A stretch of 64,000 nucleotides of DNA, from assembly GCA_030737875.1 (NCBI GenBank), contig CM060925.1:480437514-480501513 (forward strand). Reading direction: 5' to 3'. The stretch's first letter is position 1. Every line of letters starts with the position of its first letter. A program made the translations under genes and the position numbers. A model generated the notes under the pieces. It was not told the DNA's origin. It ran no database searches and saw only the letters and a program-made list of their open reading frames with translations. Shown one piece after another: positions 46,157 through 58,630 of the stretch. This DNA is from Allium sativum. Lineage: Eukaryota > Streptophyta > Magnoliopsida > Asparagales > Amaryllidaceae.

Positions 46157-49100
46157 TGTAGTGACCCGAAATTCCGGTCCAATTTGAGCTGACCAAATAA
46201 CACAAGTCCAACCCCAATTACACTGGAAAATCAGAAAACTAATAGAAAGAAAATAGAGGGTGAGGAAAGATAAGATAGAAACTTAGAATAGAAGAAGAAG
46301 AACAACATCAGAGTAACACGAACCTCACAGCGGAACGAATAACATATAATATATAACATAACTTTGAAATATAAATCTGTACTTGCATATACATATCATT
46401 TCAAAGTACAACACTTACAACACAGCGGAAATAAACAATAGCTATATGATCCTAAAGCCTCCTGCTCCAAGCTCTCCAAGTATATCTGTAAAATCCTGAC
46501 TACTTGACTGCCCATACAAAATTGGGCACCCAAGAGTTTAGGGAAAACAAAACAAAATAAATTCTGGGTCAGTCATGGGACTGGTATGAGTAAAACATTT
46601 TAAAACAGTTTGAGCCATTTAAACGATATCTCATAAGACCACGCCGTATAACGTAATGGGTTTTCCCTTATGAGAATCCAAAATATCTTTATATCAAAAA
46701 CCTTTTGATATTATAATAATGTCTATTAACCACAATATAATAATCATCTAGCAGAAACGCTTTCATCTCACGTTCTACATATATTGTATACAATCAAAAC
46801 CGCAAGCACGTATTGGGTAATGGATTTCCAACTATGACAAGGTATGGAACCACCTTTTGCTAGTGTACCTCTAGAGAGGAATAAACTGGGTTCAATAAGA
46901 ACATCTTTCAACCCGACCACATATGACCGACCACTCATTTCACTTGACTGTATCGAATGTATATCACCAACGGTTGGGATCAGCAACCGTTTCCCGAATG
47001 GGACAGCATCAACAATAGATTTTTTTATAGAAGTAAATGAAACTCTAGATCAGGTGATTATACACCCTAATAGGTGCGACCTACATAGCCATGCTGCCTG
47101 CCCGATTTTTGTCATTTCCCGGTTGTGAGGCTAGAAGCTACGCTTTATCATCACATTAGATTCACTTCGAATGCCACATTGCCAGATCCATTGAAAATCA
47201 CTAATTGACGTCTATAACAGTACATTACGTGTTAGCTAAAGAAGTTTCCTTCTCCGCTTCCACTCTTGGTACGGTTGAAGAAATCAATGTACGTGACCTT
47301 TCTGGAAATACTCTGTCATACATTCATCCATACAAGTCATCCAGGAACAGGATGAACCGAAGGCACTATTCAGTACATCCATCTTAGGTACTGTTATCTA
47401 AGACTTATACAATAGCCCTTGCACTTTACTCCATCTTCAATTATCTTTGGCATATATGATTCACACCGCTTATGCCAATACAGAGTGGTTCTTTGGATAT
47501 TAATCCAACCGGTCTCTCCATATTAGCAACGTTAAAATGGTCAAAACTTCGATAGTCTGTGATTTAACCATCAAAGAAAAACAGGTGTGCAAACAACGAA
47601 ATTATTTTCAGGAGGAAATTATATCGATCAATCATCATTCAACCTTTATCTCTTTATTTCATTAGTTTACTTATCTCCTGTTTCCATATTTTCTAAATTT
47701 TTATTTTCTATTATCAGAAAACATTTCTGGTTCTCATTTGGAAAACATTTCCAAAACTTCTTAATTGGGATTTAAACAAATGTTTAAAACTATATTGTGA
47801 TGACGACTCAAACCACTATACTAAATTACTACATCCACTTAACCACTTCACACTCGAACTGTAACCAATTCTTAATTAAAAACGCAGTCAATCAAGTTGG
47901 GGTATATCTACCTCCGGACCTTAACTGAACCACCTTTCAAATCTCGAAATAGATCAGATTCACCTTTTGAACTCTTTAACACTTCCTTACGAACCCTCGG
48001 ATTCTATTTACGAACCCCCTTCTTTTACAAGTTTACGTGATTATAACAATGGTGTTATAATCTCCTGCATCCGAAATATATTATCTTTAATATGACTTTT
48101 ATTTCCTAACTTGAATAATATAACGACAACTAATTTATTTACTCCTATTCGGTTAACTCTAATCTATAACTCTTGTTTGAATAACTCCAACCTAATAACT
48201 CTTACTGGATTAACTCTTATTCTAATAACTTATTCGAATAACTTATATTCGATTTGCTTACTTTCGAATACTTATATTCGATTAATCTCTGTCTTCGAAT
48301 AAATCTTATTCGATTTAACTCCTGTAAAATAACTAGATTCGATCAACTCACTTCGAATATTTTTGATTCGATTATCTCACTTCAAATAACTACTGTTCGA
48401 TTTACTTCTTCGAATAACTCAATTCGATTAACTCATTTCAACGCTATTTGAATAAACTAAATTTGATTAACTCCATTTGAATAACTCTAACCTAATAACT
48501 CTTACTGGATTAACTCTAACTGATTAACTCTAACTGTTTAACTTTAATTGGTTAACTCTAACTGGTTTAACTCTACGGTTTAACCTAACTGGTTAACCCT
48601 AATGGTTTTACTTTAACTGGTTACCCCTAATGGTTTTACTTTAACTGGTTACCCCTAATGGTTTAACTCTAACTGGTTAACCCTAATGGTTTTACTTTAA
48701 CTGGTTACCCCTAACGTTTTTACTCTAACTGGTTAACCCTAATGGTTTTACTTTAACTGGTTAACCCTAACTGATTAACTCTTTGTCCTTATTCAGTTTC
48801 AAACACCGATGTTGAAATTGATTCTTACTTCTTTATATAAGTCCTGACTTATATATCCTTTTTATCCAAAAGATAAATATTTAACTTAATTTATAAATAT
48901 CATTTATAAATCAATCTGCTCCTTTTATCTGTTTACTTCTTCATACGTAAGTTCAGACTTATATATATATATTTATCCAAGGATAAATATTTTCTGTATA
49001 ATTTATTATTTTTCAAAACAAATATTTCCTTTATAACCCTATTTGTTTTCTTGAACAAATATTTCCCTTTTTATTTTATTTGCAAATAGTTTGCAAATAT

Positions 49101-51939
49101 TCCCTTTATAATCACTTATTTATTACTTAACAAATATCTTCTTTGATGACTTAGTTCTAAGTGTTTCCTTTATTACCTTATTTATTTATTCTAAGTATTT
49201 CCTCTAAAAATATCTTATTTAAAACTTATTCGATTTCCTAAGTCAATATCCTTGTTTAACTCCTCAATTCCTAAGTTAATATCCTTGTTTAACTTATTCA
49301 ATTCCTAATTTAATATCCTTGTTTAACTTATTAAATTTCTAAGCTAATATCTCTTTATCTTAACCTATTACTTTAACAAATAAATAATCCATTAATCGTA
49401 TCTTATTTATTTAACAAATAAATATCTCATTATCTTATCCTATTTATTTTGTAAGTAAGTAATCCACTTTATAAATATTTTATTTATAAAGATTTCCTTC
49501 ATTTATAATTCCCACTTAAACGTATTTCCTATTTATAAATATTCCATTTATAAATATTTCTATTTATAAATATTTTATTTATAAATATTCTCTTTTATAA
49601 AATCCTCTGATTTTATATATATTCTCTTTTCAGTATTCCCTTTGACAAATTCCCCTTTCTCCAAATCCCGGTATGTTATGGTGTTTAACATATCAAATTA
49701 CGATGTCCAATATCGTCCATACACACACAATCAACAACAGGCTATAAACCATGTCTTGTATCACAATATATGAAAATAATAAAATAGCTGTTGAGGAATC
49801 CAGTCTGATTCCTCCTACCTGTTTCCCTGCATCCACAGATGTTACACAATAAAATCAACATCACTTTTTGTTCCATATGATATATTCTATTAAACAGAAT
49901 CAATATAGAAATTCAACTAACTGACTAGCAGTTGAATCAAACAGTCAACACACAGTCAATCAACCAATATTTAACAGTTCTAAAAAATACAACATGAAAT
50001 TATAAACTGTTCAGAGTTAGTGAGATTTACTCACATTGGACAATCATCGTTAATAACGATAATCATCACTTAATTCAGACAGACAATTTATTTCGCCATA
50101 AATTGTAACCAACTCGGATTCACTCCCAGTTAGCTCCATGGTGTAGCCACCATCCCCACGATCCTGTCGGATCTTGATTCGCTGAATTTCGATATCGTAT
50201 GAGGAAGTTATTCAGTTTACAAGTTATTAGACAATTTAAATTAAAATAACTTAAATTTTAAATTAAAACATGGGCTTTACTTTGTTTATACGTCCCATAC
50301 CCATTAATTAAAACCCATCTGCATCCCCCTTTCTTCCCAAAATCACCTGCCGTGAGCATTCGGGAACCGCTCGTTCCAAAACCAAGCCATGGCCGAACTT
50401 TGCCAATCCCAAACACCTCTTCTACTTCGCTGTTCCAAGATTTGAAATCACCATCACACTTCCCTTCCGAATCTCCACCTCACCGTCACTATTTGAAACA
50501 GTTCGCACTCACCCTGGAGGTTTCGTCCACACCATCGTCGAACACAGTATCGACACTTTTATTCATCGTTTCCACCAAAAATCACAACGTCCTCTCCATT
50601 CGATCCCCTAAATTTGAAGACGCAATCGACTTCATGAATTAAAGCTTCATCTTCCCAATTTTTGGAACCCTAGTTCGACTGTTACAACGTCGAAGCCTGA
50701 CTACCCCCATCGCAACAAATTTAGACCATTCCAGCGTGAAGAGCATGGCCGAATAGACTTCCAGAATCAAGTATAGGAATTATAGAATTTTCTTTGAATT
50801 TTTTTGGATTTCTCAGTACAGTGTTGGGTTTAGAAAACCCAAAAAGGAAATGCTGAACACTTTTGTTATTTATAGAGGAGGGGGTTGCTACATGGTTAAG
50901 TGGTAGGTAGTACATATGGGTTTGTAGACTAGCACATTTCCTTTTATTTTCCTTACATACTTTTGTGGTCCTTAGCGCAGATGGTAGGTAGCATGTATCG
51001 CTGGTGATTGTCCACATATAGTGTAAGAAATAAATGGTTCAGCTTTACCGTGTATGCAGGATAGCGTAATACAAAGTCACGTTTTGATGAAGCAACTACA
51101 TTATACATAAGTATACATATGTCTTGTTTTTATTTAAAATTCAGTGTACCAGTTACGTAAAACTCCGTTCGTTTACAGACTGCTGTTGACAAAAATAAAA
51201 ATACCGTTGTGACAAGCAATGTGCCACGATCCCAAAAATATAATAATATCGGTAGATTAACTCATATTTTGAAACCCCAAAATAATGATATAGGGTGCAC
51301 AATACTCCAAATAAAAAGTTGCTTATTTAATTAATTAAAAATTACAGTAAAATTCTAAAAATTTAATTATCACTATTTCCCAAAAGAACCTTGTCTAAAT
51401 TCAAAATCGATACTCAAATATATTTGAATAACTGTTATGGCCATGAACGAATATACCGCTGTTTTTCTGAATATTTGATTTGGACATAAATCAAAATATA
51501 CACGACGAAATCCAGATCTTTCTTTTCCATTAGAAAAATATACTCCACCAGCTCCACATGTTTCTTGTTTCACAGAAATCCGATTTAATACGAACCCTGT
51601 ACATTCAGTTGAAGTTCGAATCGCCAATTTACGAACTACAGCGCCATTTCGAGCTCGATTTTAATTATAATATAATTATACGTTCAAACTTCGTTTATAT
51701 AATATATTCGTTATCGTCATTCAATCCTAAACTGAAATATATATTTTGAATTTCCCAATTCACACCATATCGCCATTTCAGCCAATTCTGATTATTTCAG
51801 AATTTAATATATTATTTAATTATTTATTTTAATTAAATATTTACCATTATTTAATTCAACGACCTTGAAATCCTTTTAATCCCCTTTTAAATAATTAAAT
51901 TAATTAATTATTATATCGCTGAAAATGCGGGTTATTACA
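46157..51939 (-). repeat. Giant LTR, 5' copy
   Basis: 5,783 bp, collinear with 38890-44698, differing by scattered substitutions and small indels. In the first 200 bases 2 substitutions and a 3-bp indel were counted. On the minus strand it starts TGTAATAACCCGC. Followed on the plus strand by AAACC (51940-51944). Confidence 0.93.
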
Positions 51940-51944
51940 AAACC

Positions 51945-52110
51945 ATCCTACTTCATTCTAGATTCTCCATCACATGCACGGTTGTTAAAGTGTTTTTGGG
52001 TACTGGTAGTGAGTATGACAAAATCTGATCCCGGTCTCTTTAACAACCAAACGTTTACATTTTTAACACCGGTCGGATTTTTACATTTCAAACGGTTCAT
52101 GCTTCATATC
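51945..52110 (-). repeat. Older long-LTR arm, right piece
   Basis: Continues 38884 across the giant-LTR insertion. ATCCTACTTCATTCTAGATT and CTCTTTAACAACCAAACG match, with changes, the reverse complement of 61998-62125. Confidence 0.65.
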
Positions 52111-54925
52111 AAGATATCACATTTTACTTTAGTATCATTTCTTATCCAAATAAAATATATTTTCACATTAAAATATCCATTTAAACCAAACTTAGAACCT
52201 TGAAACAATTCCAATTTAAAACAATTTGAATATTTAAATTAGTCAAAAGTATATTTAAATGATTTAAATATATATATTTGAAACCTTTTGAAAATAATTA
52301 ATTAGGTTAAATAAAGTTTGTATAAATAGTTTGAATTTGAAAATAGGATTTATCAAAATTTAGTAATATATATATATAGTTAAATAATAAAGAAGCTTAT
52401 AAGTAGTTTATTTTAATAATTAATATATACAAGTCAAAATAAAATAGTTTATAAAGTAAAAATAGTTATTTATTCAAAGTAGTTCAAAAATAGTTGCAAT
52501 TATATATAAAAGCGAAAAATATAATAGCTAACAATAAGAATAGTTATTTACTAAAATAGTTTATATAACGGTTTAAAAATACTAAAGAGTTAGAATTGTT
52601 TCTCCCAAATTTCAATTAAACTTGAATTCGTATTTCAAATCAAGCCAAATCAACTTCTATATTTCAATTCGATTCAACTCCCATTTAAATTCGATTGAAT
52701 CTAAACAAGTTAATTCAAATTTTTAAAGTCCAAAATAGGCCCAAAATTGAACAATTTCCAGATCCAACAAAACCAACTCCATGTCGTTTGGAATTTCGCT
52801 ACGATCGCAACGGAGAAAACCGTGTGCGAATCTGAACTAGTATGAAAAAGTTATTCAAGTTTCAACATTTTAAATTTTAAGTATAAAATAACAAAAGTAC
52901 CTCCATCTCCCTTGCCACATCACATCCTGCTAATCTTCTTCTGCAACATCCTGTAATTTTGAATAACTTAAATCATTTTTATTCCAAAATTCAAATTTTG
53001 GATTTAACGACGGAAATTTTATATTTGATATGTGTCCAATTAAACATAACAAATGGTAAAGTTTCGTCGGAAAATGCGGATGTTTGCACGATGGAGTTTT
53101 TCTACGCTAATCAGTTCAATTATTTAGTGAACAAAAATATTTTCGAAATCTAAATATTTTTGCATAGGAAATTTGTATGACTTTTTCAGATGAAGACGAC
53201 GGGAATTCATTTCGCTAAATTTCGACATCACAAGCTCCATTTAAATCATTTCAGTGAAATAGAAACATTATTAGTGTCCATGTCGAATTTTTGAAAGTTA
53301 AGTCGTTGCATTAATATTTGTGTAACACTGCGTCCGTCTCATTGCGCTGATCATTGCAGTATATTCACTTATCAGTTTTGGTGTGTGGTGGCCAACATAA
53401 TCGTTATAATACCCTACACGGTTATTTTTTGACCGTGAGCCTTAAGTATGAAGTGTCCATGTTTGTGTGTGATCTTGTTAGCTATTACGTTTGGATCTGT
53501 GAACTATATCCTGAATTGAATGCTTCATTCACGGTTATCCCATTAAATCCATACCCCACTCACCCACGTCTTCCTTATTTTCTGCTTCTTCCCATTGTAT
53601 TCTCAAATCTCGATCTAAAATCTCCTTATAATTAAAACTACAAACGGCATTCTTAGAAGAAGAAAAAATATATGCAAAACTCAAATAAGCCTTGCCGTGC
53701 TCCTTGCTGAAGAAATTCCCTGCTTTTCTCTTTAAACCGTGAGTGCTGCTTCAGACCGTGCGCTTTACAAAACGTGAGTTTAGATCCTTCCCTTTTTCTC
53801 AATTTCAATTGTTTGGCTGTGTTTTGTATACATAACTAAAAAATAGAAAACAAAACAATTCATTATTCTAGGCCTTCGCATGATAACGTTGCTGTGTAAG
53901 TTGTTGGGAAGGAAAAGTTAGGCTTATAGTTAGTCTTTTGAAGAGGAGGAAAACAAAGTTTTTTTAAACCTGACATGTGTGTTTTATGTGTATACAAATG
54001 AAAAAAAAGATTAGAGAGAGGCTTTTGTTAAGTTTGGCTGTGCAAACGTTTTTTGTAGCTATATTTGTTTCTTCCATCCCATGCGTGAATGCATGTTTAA
54101 AATTATGCATATATTGAAAGCATAATAATACTTGGTATACTTGATGAGAATATATTAGGATACAATGAAGTGTTTGGCTTTATGTGATATAAATGTACCC
54201 TGTGTCAAATAATGGTAGAGAATGAAACATTGGTTTTTGTGTGTGTTAGGTAGTGCGTTGTATATTGACATATATACAAATAAAAATAAAAATAAAAACT
54301 TCAAAATTTTGAAATCAAACGTTAATCGGTTTATACGTGTTTTAATCGTAACTTTTTTATTCAGTTCGCTGAAGCTTTGGTGTCGTTCATTTTCACGTCT
54401 ACCGATTGTCATCTCTATTCATGTGACACGGAAGGTGAGTTCAACTCACACTTGACTAATATTTTCTTGAAAGTGAAATAACTGCATTTGAAAAGTTGTT
54501 GAAATGTTCGCACTCTATATGCATATATGACACACCGACATTGCACATGACTTGAAATGATACTATGTTGATTTGATGATTGATATTGTTTATGTGCTTA
54601 TTTAATTGCTTAAATTCACACTGCAAGTTCCCTGTAGCTTAAAAAAATCATTACGGGTTGAAAAGAAATGTACTCGAATCGCCGTATAGATTTAGGAACA
54701 AAAACTGAATCGATTTGGGTGCGAGTTAAAATGATACACACCTGAGATTTGAAACTCGACAGATTGAAATGATATATATCTATACCGACACTGTTGGTCT
54801 ATTTTGAAATGTTTTCTAAAGGTTATAAAAACATTTTGACTTATAAATTATTTTGGATTTAATACCTAATTATACTTTGAGTAAATTTAAATAAAAAGTT
54901 TAAATTATGTTATGTGTTTAAGAAG
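52111..54925. other. AT-rich region, probably more of the older element
   Basis: No gene recognised. The stretch around 52795-52870 (GAAGTTATTCAAG-like) resembles 42920-43010 in the giant LTR, so part of it may be LTR. A C/T-rich leader-like piece lies near 53560-53620. Open frames such as 53354-53635 show no domain. Confidence 0.4.
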
Positions 54926-54930
54926 GTATC
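54926..54930. repeat. Target-site duplication GTATC (left)
   Basis: GTATC before TGTAATAACCCGG; the partner is at 61591-61595. Confidence 0.92.
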
Positions 54931-55848
54931 TGTAATAACCCGGAAATTCTGAGCCAGTTTAAAATTTTTGTTTTGGCAACTTCGGCGAATTTTGAACATT
55001 TAAAATGAATTATTTTAAACAATATCGACGAGAAATTTATTTTGAATATAGAATAGAACGAAAATATTTATATACGTCGTCGTTAGAATATAATATTTAT
55101 ATATAATTATAAATAGAATTGAAAATGGCGCGGTAGTTCGATAATTCGATTTCAAACTTCAATTGAATGTACCGGGGGCAAAACAATCCGGATTTTAGTG
55201 AAACCTAAAATAATAGGATCTATTTGATTATATCTTTCCAATGAATCCGAAAAATCAAAATTTCATAGCGGGAATCAAAAGATATGTCCAGTTGAAAATT
55301 ATGAATAGCCGCTATGGAATTCAGGCCCTTAAAAATGGGAATTTTGCAAACGACCTCGGATTTCGACGAAACTACTTTTGTTGGGTCCGTGATGTCAAAT
55401 TATTGCTAGATTTCAAATTTCATAATTTTTCGAATCAATATGTGAGCGTGGCAAAGGAAAACGCGTTTGACAAGTTTCAGTTGATTTTAATCGACTGGAA
55501 ATTGGCCATTTTTCCAACGGTCTCAGAATTCGATGAAACTAGTTTTGTTCGGACCGTATCGTCAATACGAAGCTAGAAAATATTTTTCTGGAATTTTTTT
55601 AGTTGGTATGTGACCCCGGTAAATTGAAATGCACGTTCAAATTCAATATATAGAGTTATATGTTGATTTTAACGAAAACTGATTGTAACGATCGAATCAC
55701 CCTACGATACATATCCCATTGTGTTCGGAATAGGGGTAAAACGCTAGGGACGACAGGCGGTGGGCCTCGTTTAGAGGTCATATGTAAAAGTCAACTTTTT
55801 GAATTAAATAATTAAAAAAAATATCCTTCTCTCTTCCTTTATCTCCTC

Positions 55849-56186
55849 TGCCCCCCCCCCCTTTTATACTTCAAATCGTAACAGAAAAAAAAAACAAAAT
55901 CGATCGACGCGCCACCAAGGGAGACCGCCGCGCCTCCCCATCAGCCGCCCCCCCTCTAATCGCGTCGCCGCCCTCCGCCTAGACCCGACCCCCCCCAACC
56001 TCGCGTCGCCACCAAAGCCCTATCCACCCAGACCCCCCCTGCAAAAAACCGCGCCGAGCCCCCCTGCTGCGCCGCCCCTCCTTCTTCTTCCCCCTCCTCC
56101 CTGTTCCTACTCGACGCCATGAAGCCCCCCCCCCCCCCCCAATCCCGAACCCGCGCAGATCTCCCCCCCCCCTCTCCAGTTTTCGT
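55849..56186 (+). other. C-rich leader-like block in the solo LTR
   Basis: Long C runs, one of 16 at 56125-56140, within a CCGCCGCGCC-rich stretch, preceded by TTTTATACTT and followed by TCTGTAAGTTC. This looks like a promoter with an untranslated leader and a splice donor. C runs of this kind could form i-motif or, on the other strand, quadruplex structures. Confidence 0.5.
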
Positions 56187-56639
56187 CTGTAAGTTCTTTT
56201 AATTTTATTCTATTTATTTTTCAATTTTCAGTTATCGTTCTATTTGATTTTAAAACTGATTTTTATTTGATTTGAAAACTGAAATCAATTTGATTTTACA
56301 TTTGATTTTTAAAATAAAAAAGAGGAGGTTTTTAATTAGCTAAAGATATGATTTTTAATTGTTTGAAAATATAATTTTTATCGTATGTAAAGATAGAAAA
56401 TATAATTTTCATATTAAATAGATAATAAAAATATAATCTTTCATATTGTAGAAGGATAAAAATATGATTTACATAATGAGAACTATAAAAATACAATCTT
56501 TATATGATAGAGAATCTAAAAATATCATCTTTGTATATGTAGCGAAATAAAAATCTGATTTTTATTATATATACGTTGAAATAAAGAGGTGATTTTTATA
56601 GTGATGAAATCTTTATATTTAAAAAGGCGAAATCTTTTT

Positions 56640-57012
56640 ATATAGTAGCGTTGTAAAAATAGAATTTTTATCAATATAGTAGCGTTAAAAATTCGATTTT
56701 TACATTTCAGAAGCAGCGATAAAAATTCGATTTTTATATATTGAATAGCGAAGTAAAAATTCGATTTTTCTATATTGAATAGCGAAGTAAAAATTCGATT
56801 TTTCTATATTGAATAGCATAGTAAAAATTCGATTTTTATATATTGAATAACGAAGTAAAAATTCGATTTTTATATATTGAATAACGAAGTAAAAATTCGA
56901 TTTTTATATATTGAATAGCAAAGTAAAAATTTGATTTTTATATATTGAATAGCATAGTAAAAATTCGATTTTTATATATTGAATAGCATAGTAAAAATTC
57001 GATTTTTATATA
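56640..57012 (+). repeat. 34-bp tandem repeat in the solo LTR
   Basis: About ten units, the later ones near-identical: TTGAATAGCGAAGTAAAAAT followed by TCGATTTTTATATA. Each contains the near-palindrome AAAAATTCGATTTTT. Earlier units are more diverged, so the array has expanded toward its right end. Confidence 0.88.
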
Positions 57013-57134
57013 TGTAGCGGCTACGGGCAGCGAAAGACAAAAAGGCGAGAACGATGAAGATTTCTATCAATGAAGAGTCGTGGTATTGGATAGCTATCGG
57101 TGAGAACTTCTCACTCTTCAATTTTTTTTTCTAG

Positions 57135-57166
<32 letters not shown>
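57135..57166. repeat. (AT)n microsatellite
   Basis: About fifteen AT units inside the solo LTR. Confidence 0.9.
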
Positions 57167-57170
<4 letters not shown>

Positions 57171-58079
57171 GCAGACGGTGTTTAGTAGCACCCGACACCC
57201 ATCATCCACGGACCATGGATGGCTTGTTTGTTAAATTGTTTGGATGTGTAGTTGGTTAGTTTATTTGGTTTGAATTGAATTGTTTGGTGAAATGAATGGA
57301 TTTGATTGATGTGTGAATGGCGTGGGCCTTCACTAGACCGGGGATAAGGCTAGGTCTCGTCCCGTTTCTAGTATCGTGCTGTTATGCCGCCGAAATTTTC
57401 TAAAATATGTTAAAAAAATATCATTTCTATTGTGTAAATGAACTAAATAGAAACTCATGTGTTGAAATAAAATATTTTATCGTTAAAAATATAATTTTTA
57501 ACGTGGAAGTGAATAAAATAAAATATTCATTTACAAACCGGACGGTTTGTTTATGTACACCTATTTGAAGGACATTGATTGGGACGATAAATTTTACACA
57601 TCGCCCAACTGCACAAATAAAATCTGTGTTTGATTGTTTGAAACCCCACACGGGTGTTGGGATGAAATTTGAAGTTCACTCATCCTGATTGATTAAATAT
57701 GTCGATCGATTGATTGACAGGCTGTTATAAGCGTTAGATATCTATATTTGGTGCTTATACAGTGTAGTGCACTTTGGTTGATGGTTGATTATTTTTCAAT
57801 GCTATTATATACGTGTGATGTATGAAAATCCATATAATTAATATTATATGGTGATTGATTGGGCCTCATTCCAATTTAGAAATTAAAGAATATTATAAAA
57901 TAAAGGTTCATGTGTTGACCGTACTCATCCGTTGAGATTAGTCATGTGTTGAACGAAATATTTTAATAATAAAGTTTACATCTTTATCAATATAAAATAA
58001 AGGTTCATGTGTTGACAGTACTCATCTGTTGAGATTAGTCATGTGTTGAACGAAATATTTTAAAAATAGAAATATTCGA

Positions 58080-58630
58080 AACAGAAATATTTGAATAGGA
58101 AATATTTGAAAAAGAAATATTTGAAAAAGAAATATTTGAAATAGAATATTTGAAAATAGAAATATATGAAGCCATGTTGATTAGATTGACGCCATTCTGA
58201 CGTGAACGATATTTATATCGATTTTATTCATTTTAAAATGAATATTGAAAAGTGATTTCGAAATCGAATATTTTGAAATGAAATTTGAATTAAATTGAAT
58301 AGAAAACGAATTTGATTTAAATTGAATAGAAAACGAATTGAATTCAAATTGAATAGAAAACGAATTTGATTTGAATTGAATAGAAAACCAAATTGAATTC
58401 AAATTGAATAGAAAACGAATTTGATTTGAATTGAATAGAAAACGAATTGAATTCAAATTGAATAGAAAACCAAATTTGAATTGAATTGAATAGAAAACCA
58501 ATTTGAATTGAATCGAATAGAAAACCAAATTTAAATTGAATCGAATAGAAAACCAATTTGGATTGAATCGAATAGAAAACGAATTCGAATTGAATTGAAA
58601 ACGAATTGAAATGAATTCAAATTTGAATTG
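58080..58630 (+). repeat. Degenerate GAAT-rich tandem repeats
   Basis: Two arrays: AATATTTGAAAAAGAA units at 58080-58160, and GAATTGAATAGAAAACGAAT units at about 58285-58620 in higher-order pairs. The long minus-strand frames here are repeat translations and not genes. Confidence 0.85.

Larger units (their letters stand above)
38890..51939 (-). mobile_element. Giant-LTR non-autonomous gypsy-type element
   Basis: 13,050 bp: LTRs of 5,809 and 5,783 bp around a 1,458-bp interior. Ends TGTAGTGACCCG and CGGGTYATTACA form terminal inverted repeats. The minus orientation is set by a Met-tRNA-like primer site next to the 46157 LTR and a polypurine tract next to the 44698 LTR end. No gag or pol is present, so movement depended on another element. 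The interior ends, on the minus strand, with GAGGACGAAATTATTTTAAG before the polypurine tract, a phrase typical of Del/Tekay-type chromoviruses, which I take as its likely relatives. The bulk of the element is LTR. Confidence 0.93.

Noticed and set aside
55241..55576. 111-codon frame at the start of the solo LTR
   Set aside because: It lies in an LTR, has no domain, and overlaps an imperfect duplication of GATTTCGACGAAACTA-type sequence seen in this kind of LTR.
58181..58556. Long minus-strand frames rich in Phe, Ser, Ile and Gln
   Set aside because: They are translations of the GAATTGAATAGAAAAC tandem repeat in two frames.
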